This document shows, piece after piece, positions 60,496 to 64,000 of a DNA stretch of 64,000 nucleotides (position 1 is the first letter of the stretch; every line of letters starts with the position of its first letter). The DNA comes from Bordetella parapertussis (GTDB taxonomy: Bacteria > Pseudomonadota > Gammaproteobacteria > Burkholderiales > Burkholderiaceae_A). The notes beneath the pieces are model-generated. The model did no database searches. It was not told the origin of the DNA and saw only the letters and a program-made list of their open reading frames with translations. The stretch lies in assembly GCA_945901825.1 (NCBI GenBank), contig CAMDMC010000001.1, positions 186,001 through 250,000 of the forward strand, given 5' to 3'. Made by a program: the position numbers and the translations under genes.

Positions 60496-61154
60496 TGGGC
60501 AGATACTTCAGGGCATCAGGCCCAATGGATTCAGATAGCCACGACAGTGGTGCCTTGGGCACCCAAGCCCTCGGCCTTGTGCCTATGGTGGTTGAACAGT
60601 CGGGCCGCGGTGAACGGGCTTACGACATCTATTCTCGACTTCTTAAAGAGCGGGTGGTCTTTTTAGTGGGCCCTGTCAATGACGGCTCGGCAAATCTTAT
60701 TGTGGCTCAGCTGCTTTTTCTCGAATCCGAAAATCCGGACAAAGACATTTCCCTCTACATCAATTCGCCGGGTGGGTCGGTCTCCGCCGGACTCGCCATT
60801 TTTGACACCATGCAGTTTGTAAAGCCAGCGGTAAGCACGCTTTGCATTGGTATGGCTGCCAGTATGGGAGCCTTTTTGCTTGCGGCAGGCGAGAAGGGTA
60901 AACGGTTTGCACTGCCCAATAGCCGCGTCATGATTCACCAACCGCTTGGAGGTGTTCAGGGCCAGGCCTCGGATATTGAAATTCATGCCCGTGAAATTCT
61001 TAAGCTTAGAGACACGCTTAATTCCATTTTGTCCGAGAGGACGGGCCAGCCACTTGACACGATTGCAAGAGACACCGACCGCGATAACTTCATGTCCTCG
61101 GAAGATGCGTTAAAGTACGGCATAGTCGATCGCGTTCTTTCCAGTCGCGATTAG
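60495..61154 (+). CDS. clpP: ATP-dependent Clp protease proteolytic subunit
   Basis: This is a 219-residue serine peptidase that forms the ClpXP tetradecamer. Landmarks are [20 protein letters not shown], the nucleophile serine in [11 protein letters not shown] and the catalytic histidine in [10 protein letters not shown]. The first ~25 residues are extra to the core ([18 protein letters not shown]). Initiation at a later ATG is possible, but 60495 overlaps the tig stop in TAATG form. It is followed 36 bases later by clpX. Confidence 0.95.
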   Translation: MGRYFRASGPMDSDSHDSGALGTQALGLVPMVVEQSGRGERAYDIYSRLLKERVVFLVGPVNDGSANLIVAQLLFLESENPDKDISLYINSPGGSVSAGLAIFDTMQFVKPAVSTLCIGMAASMGAFLLAAGEKGKRFALPNSRVMIHQPLGGVQGQASDIEIHAREILKLRDTLNSILSERTGQPLDTIARDTDRDNFMSSEDALKYGIVDRVLSSRD

Positions 61155-61190
61155 TTTCTCTGAACTAAGTCGGTTCATCCGGAGGCAACG

Positions 61191-62471
61191 ATGGCAGAGA
61201 AAAAGGGAACAGGCGAGAAGCTTCTTTACTGTTCGTTTTGCGGTAAAAGTCAGCATGAGGTTAAAAAACTCATTGCCGGGCCTTCGGTATTCATCTGCGA
61301 TGAGTGCATCGACTTATGCAACGACATCATTCGTGACGAGCAGTCCGAGGCAGCAACAAGCGAGTCAAGCCGCGACGCGTTACCCACGCCTCAAGAAATC
61401 TCCTCCATCCTGGGCCAATACGTCGTGGGCCAGGATCGTGCAAAGCGTAACCTCTCGGTAGCTGTTTACAACCACTATAAGCGGCTTCGTCAGCACGGCA
61501 AATCCGGTGAGGTGGAACTTTCCAAAAGCAATATTTTGCTCATCGGCCCAACCGGTTCGGGTAAAACGCTTCTTGCGCAGACCCTTGCCAGACTGCTGAA
61601 CGTACCCTTTGTTATTGCTGATGCCACAACATTAACCGAGGCGGGTTATGTGGGCGAAGATGTCGAGAACATCATCCAAAAGCTCTTGCAAAACTGCAAT
61701 TACGAGGTTGACCGGGCGCAGCACGGCATTGTTTACATTGACGAGATCGACAAAATATCTCGGAAATCCGATAACCCGTCCATTACCCGAGACGTCTCGG
61801 GCGAGGGCGTGCAGCAAGCCCTCTTAAAGCTCATTGAGGGCACGGTGGCCTCGGTGCCCCCTCAGGGCGGACGCAAGCATCCCAACCAAGATTTCGTTCA
61901 AATCGACACCACCAACATTTTGTTTATTTGTGGTGGGGCCTTTGATGGGCTTGAAAAGGTCATCCGTGACCGAACGGAAAAAACCTCCATTGGTTTCGGA
62001 GCTGAGGTTCGCTCGGCCTCAGAGCGAAAGTTGTCCGAGCTCTTTCAAGACGTTGAGCCCGAAGACCTTATTAAATTTGGGCTTATACCCGAGCTTGTGG
62101 GTAGGCTGCCGGTGGTGGCCACCCTTGATGAACTCGATGAACCAGCCCTCATTGAAATTCTTACAGGCCCTAAAAATGCCCTGGTAAAACAGTACCAGAG
62201 CCTTTTTCAAATGGAGGGGGCCGAACTCGAGATTCGCACAGCCGCCCTTTCAGCCATCGCGAAAAAGGCCATTGCACGTCGAACAGGGGCCAGGGGCTTA
62301 CGCTCGATTATCGAACAGACCTTGCTCGATACCATGTACGATCTGCCGAGCTTAAAGAACGTAACCAAGGTGGTGTTAGACGAAAACAACGTGACCGAAG
62401 CGGTGAAACCCTTACTGATTTATGGGGAAACGCCCAAGGCTGCCACAAGCAAACGAAGCGGAGCCGCTTGA
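61191..62471 (+). CDS. clpX: Clp protease ATP-binding subunit ClpX
   Basis: This is a 426-residue AAA+ unfoldase. The N-terminal zinc-binding domain has four cysteines ([12 protein letters not shown]...CDECIDLC), Walker A is [15 protein letters not shown], Walker B is [10 protein letters not shown], and the pore loop is [11 protein letters not shown] strong CCGGAGG precedes the ATG. It recognises tagged substrates for ClpP and is in the standard tig-clpP-clpX-lon order. Confidence 0.97.
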   Translation: MAEKKGTGEKLLYCSFCGKSQHEVKKLIAGPSVFICDECIDLCNDIIRDEQSEAATSESSRDALPTPQEISSILGQYVVGQDRAKRNLSVAVYNHYKRLRQHGKSGEVELSKSNILLIGPTGSGKTLLAQTLARLLNVPFVIADATTLTEAGYVGEDVENIIQKLLQNCNYEVDRAQHGIVYIDEIDKISRKSDNPSITRDVSGEGVQQALLKLIEGTVASVPPQGGRKHPNQDFVQIDTTNILFICGGAFDGLEKVIRDRTEKTSIGFGAEVRSASERKLSELFQDVEPEDLIKFGLIPELVGRLPVVATLDELDEPALIEILTGPKNALVKQYQSLFQMEGAELEIRTAALSAIAKKAIARRTGARGLRSIIEQTLLDTMYDLPSLKNVTKVVLDENNVTEAVKPLLIYGETPKAATSKRSGAA

Positions 62472-62484
62472 TTTTTGCTTTTTT
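62456..62484 (+). terminator. Intrinsic terminator at the end of clpX
   Basis: AAGCG (62456-62460) pairs with CGCTT (62465-62469) around a GAGC loop, overlapping the clpX stop codon. It is followed by GATTTTTGCTTTTTT, a long T-rich stretch. The stem is short, so termination is probably partial and lon may be read through or have its own promoter. Confidence 0.45.
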
Positions 62485-62551
62485 GTCCCCATTTCATTTA
62501 GAAATCACCTCCTTCTACCGATTCCTGACTTAGGAAAGGTTGTCACTGCCC

Positions 62552-64000
62552 ATGTCGAAGCCCGAAATTCTCCCTGTTGAGCCTGTTCATCTGCCCATGC
62601 TGCCATTGCGGGACGTTGTTGTCTTCCCGCATATGGTGATTCCCCTCTTTGTTGGCCGACCTAAGTCGATTCGGGCCATGGAAAAGGCTATGGAGTCGGG
62701 TGTTCACGTCTTACTTGCGGCCCAGCGTTCGGCCACTCAAGACGAACCCAGCGGTAACGACATTTACTCCATCGGCTGCCTTGCAAGCATTCTTCAGATG
62801 CTCAAGCTTCCCGACGGTACGGTGAAGGTATTGGTGGAAGGCGTTCAGCGGGCTGAGCTTATTGAGCTTGTTGAAGAAGATGACCATCTTCAGGCGGTCT
62901 GCTGCCCGCTGCCCCTTGACGAGCACAAAGGCCCCGAGGTAGAGGCTCTGCGTCGCACCATCCTTGGACAGTTCGACCAGTTCGTCAAACTGAATAAGAA
63001 GATTCCGGCCGAAATTTTAAATAGCCTGGTAAGCATGGAAGAGCCAGGCCGTCTTGCCGACACCATCGCTGCTCACCTTCCCATGAAGCTCGAGGAAAAG
63101 CAGGCTGTCCTTGAGATTCTCCCCGTGGGAGAGAGGCTTGAGAAGCTTCTTGCCCAGATTGAGACTGAGCTTGACATTCTCCAGGTTGAAAAACGCATTC
63201 GAGGCCGCGTAAAGCGTCAAATGGAGAAGAGTCAGCGCGAGTACTACTTGAATGAGCAGGTTAAGGCCATTCAAAAAGAACTTGGCGAGGGCGAGGACAA
63301 CGAGCTTGATGAGATTGATAAAAAAATCAAGGCCGCCCGTATGCCCAAAGAGGCAAAAGACAAGGCCCTCACCGAACTCAAAAAACTGCGCATGATGTCC
63401 CCGATGTCGGCTGAGGCCACTGTGGTCCGCAACTACGTGGATGCCCTGGTTGGCCTTCCCTGGAAGAAAAAGAGCAAGGTCAATGGCAACCTTGGCGCGG
63501 CCGAGGAGGTGCTTGAGCAGGAACACTTTGGCCTTGAGAAGGTGAAAGAGCGCATTCTTGAATACCTCGCTGTTCAGCAGCGAGTCGAGAAAGTGAAGGC
63601 TCCTATTCTCTGTCTTGTTGGCCCTCCGGGTGTTGGTAAGACCTCCCTGGGCCAGTCCATTGCTCGTGCAACGAATCGTAAGTTTGTTCGTATGGCCCTT
63701 GGCGGCGTGCGTGACGAGAGTGAGATTCGGGGGCACCGGCGTACCTACATTGGCTCGATGCCCGGCAAAATTCTTACGAGTCTTACGAAGGCGGGGGTTC
63801 GCAACCCACTCTTTCTTCTTGATGAAGTCGACAAGATGGGGATGGACTTCCGGGGTGACCCAGCGAGCGCACTGCTTGAGGTTTTGGACCCCGAACAGAA
63901 CAACAGCTTCACCGATCACTACATCGAGGTGGAGTACGACCTGTCGGACGTGATGTTTGTCGCCACAGCGAATTCCATGAACATTCCGCCCGCGCTTCTT
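62552..64000 (+). CDS. lon: ATP-dependent protease Lon (partial, 3' end outside window)
   Basis: The first 483 residues of Lon are visible. The N-terminal substrate-binding domain starts [30 protein letters not shown] coiled-coil region ([20 protein letters not shown]) precedes the AAA+ module with Walker [16 protein letters not shown] and Walker [11 protein letters not shown]. The serine-lysine protease domain lies past the window edge. The start is the ATG at 62552, and the nearest purine-rich upstream site (TTAGGAAAGG) is rather far from it. A long antisense frame exists here but is a shadow. Confidence 0.95.
   Translation, partial: MSKPEILPVEPVHLPMLPLRDVVVFPHMVIPLFVGRPKSIRAMEKAMESGVHVLLAAQRSATQDEPSGNDIYSIGCLASILQMLKLPDGTVKVLVEGVQRAELIELVEEDDHLQAVCCPLPLDEHKGPEVEALRRTILGQFDQFVKLNKKIPAEILNSLVSMEEPGRLADTIAAHLPMKLEEKQAVLEILPVGERLEKLLAQIETELDILQVEKRIRGRVKRQMEKSQREYYLNEQVKAIQKELGEGEDNELDEIDKKIKAARMPKEAKDKALTELKKLRMMSPMSAEATVVRNYVDALVGLPWKKKSKVNGNLGAAEEVLEQEHFGLEKVKERILEYLAVQQRVEKVKAPILCLVGPPGVGKTSLGQSIARATNRKFVRMALGGVRDESEIRGHRRTYIGSMPGKILTSLTKAGVRNPLFLLDEVDKMGMDFRGDPASALLEVLDPEQNNSFTDHYIEVEYDLSDVMFVATANSMNIPPALL

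Noticed and set aside
63017-63919. Long antisense open frame (about 300 codons) opposite lon
   Set aside because: It lies fully inside the conserved Lon coding region and reads as a codon-bias shadow with no domain.
1-64000. CRISPR arrays, insertion sequences, integrases or prophage genes
   Set aside because: No repeat-spacer pattern, transposase, integrase or phage protein was found. The only near-duplicate DNA is the csoS1 pair.

Overview
The window reads as a piece of a chemolithoautotrophic, sulfur-oxidising proteobacterium, most likely a Burkholderiales-like betaproteobacterium of moderate GC. Three kinds of evidence support this: a complete alpha-carboxysome/form IA RuBisCO operon with Calvin-cycle genes, a soxCDYZAXB thiosulfate-oxidation cluster, and housekeeping neighbourhoods that I associate with betaproteobacteria (tRNA-Leu/tig/clpP/clpX/lon; serB/mfd/ispD-ispF; alr/radA; hpnCDE; a DUF3422 gene). 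The taxon is inference from gene order, not from a marker-gene search.

Layout. 1-4.6 kb (minus): an Mrp/Mnh-like multisubunit cation/proton antiporter operon (E, F, G, a DUF4040-MnhB fusion, C, D, and a second D-like subunit cut by the window edge). 4.7-6.3 kb: a metallophosphoesterase, tRNA-Leu(UAA), a small membrane protein and a TIGR01244-type phosphatase/sulfurtransferase. 6.4-8.3 kb (minus): two CbbR-type LysR regulators, the second divergent from the carboxysome operon. 8.46-22.04 kb (plus): one uninterrupted CO2-concentrating gene string: cbbL, cbbS, csoS2, csoSCA, csoS4A, csoS4B, csoS1, csoS1, acRAF, mcdA, mcdB, cbbQ, cbbO, csoS1D, a cytosolic trypsin-like protease, an unknown 98-residue protein, sbtA and sbtB. 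22.1-25.2 kb (minus): phosphoribulokinase, fructose bisphosphatase and a third CbbR. 25.4-27.8 kb (plus): cbbZ, cbbA, cbbY. 27.8-37.9 kb: DUF3422 protein, thioredoxin-like protein, an ArsR-family regulator, soxCDYZAXB and a monohaem cytochrome c. 38-64 kb is mostly core housekeeping: a GDSL esterase, an ABC ATPase, purL, an ABC-F protein, serB, mfd, an ispD-ispF fusion, a tsaB-rimI fusion, alr, radA, hopanoid genes hpnE/D/C, tRNA-Leu(UAG), tig, clpP, clpX and the 5' part of lon.

How it works together (inference from family knowledge): SbtA imports bicarbonate. CsoSCA inside the shell turns it into CO2 for RuBisCO. CsoS2 gathers RuBisCO and shell, McdAB position the carboxysomes, CbbQO and acRAF assist RuBisCO, and CbbZ and CbbY remove inhibitory or side-product sugar phosphates. 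Sox enzymes supply electrons from thiosulfate. The Mrp-like complex may set ion gradients.

The observations I rate highest are a protease plus an unknown small protein inside the carboxysome/bicarbonate operon, a very compact CsoS2, and a terminator with a competing alternative stem just before soxB. No insertion sequences, CRISPR arrays or prophage genes were seen, and no gene-free stretch exceeds about 160 bases.
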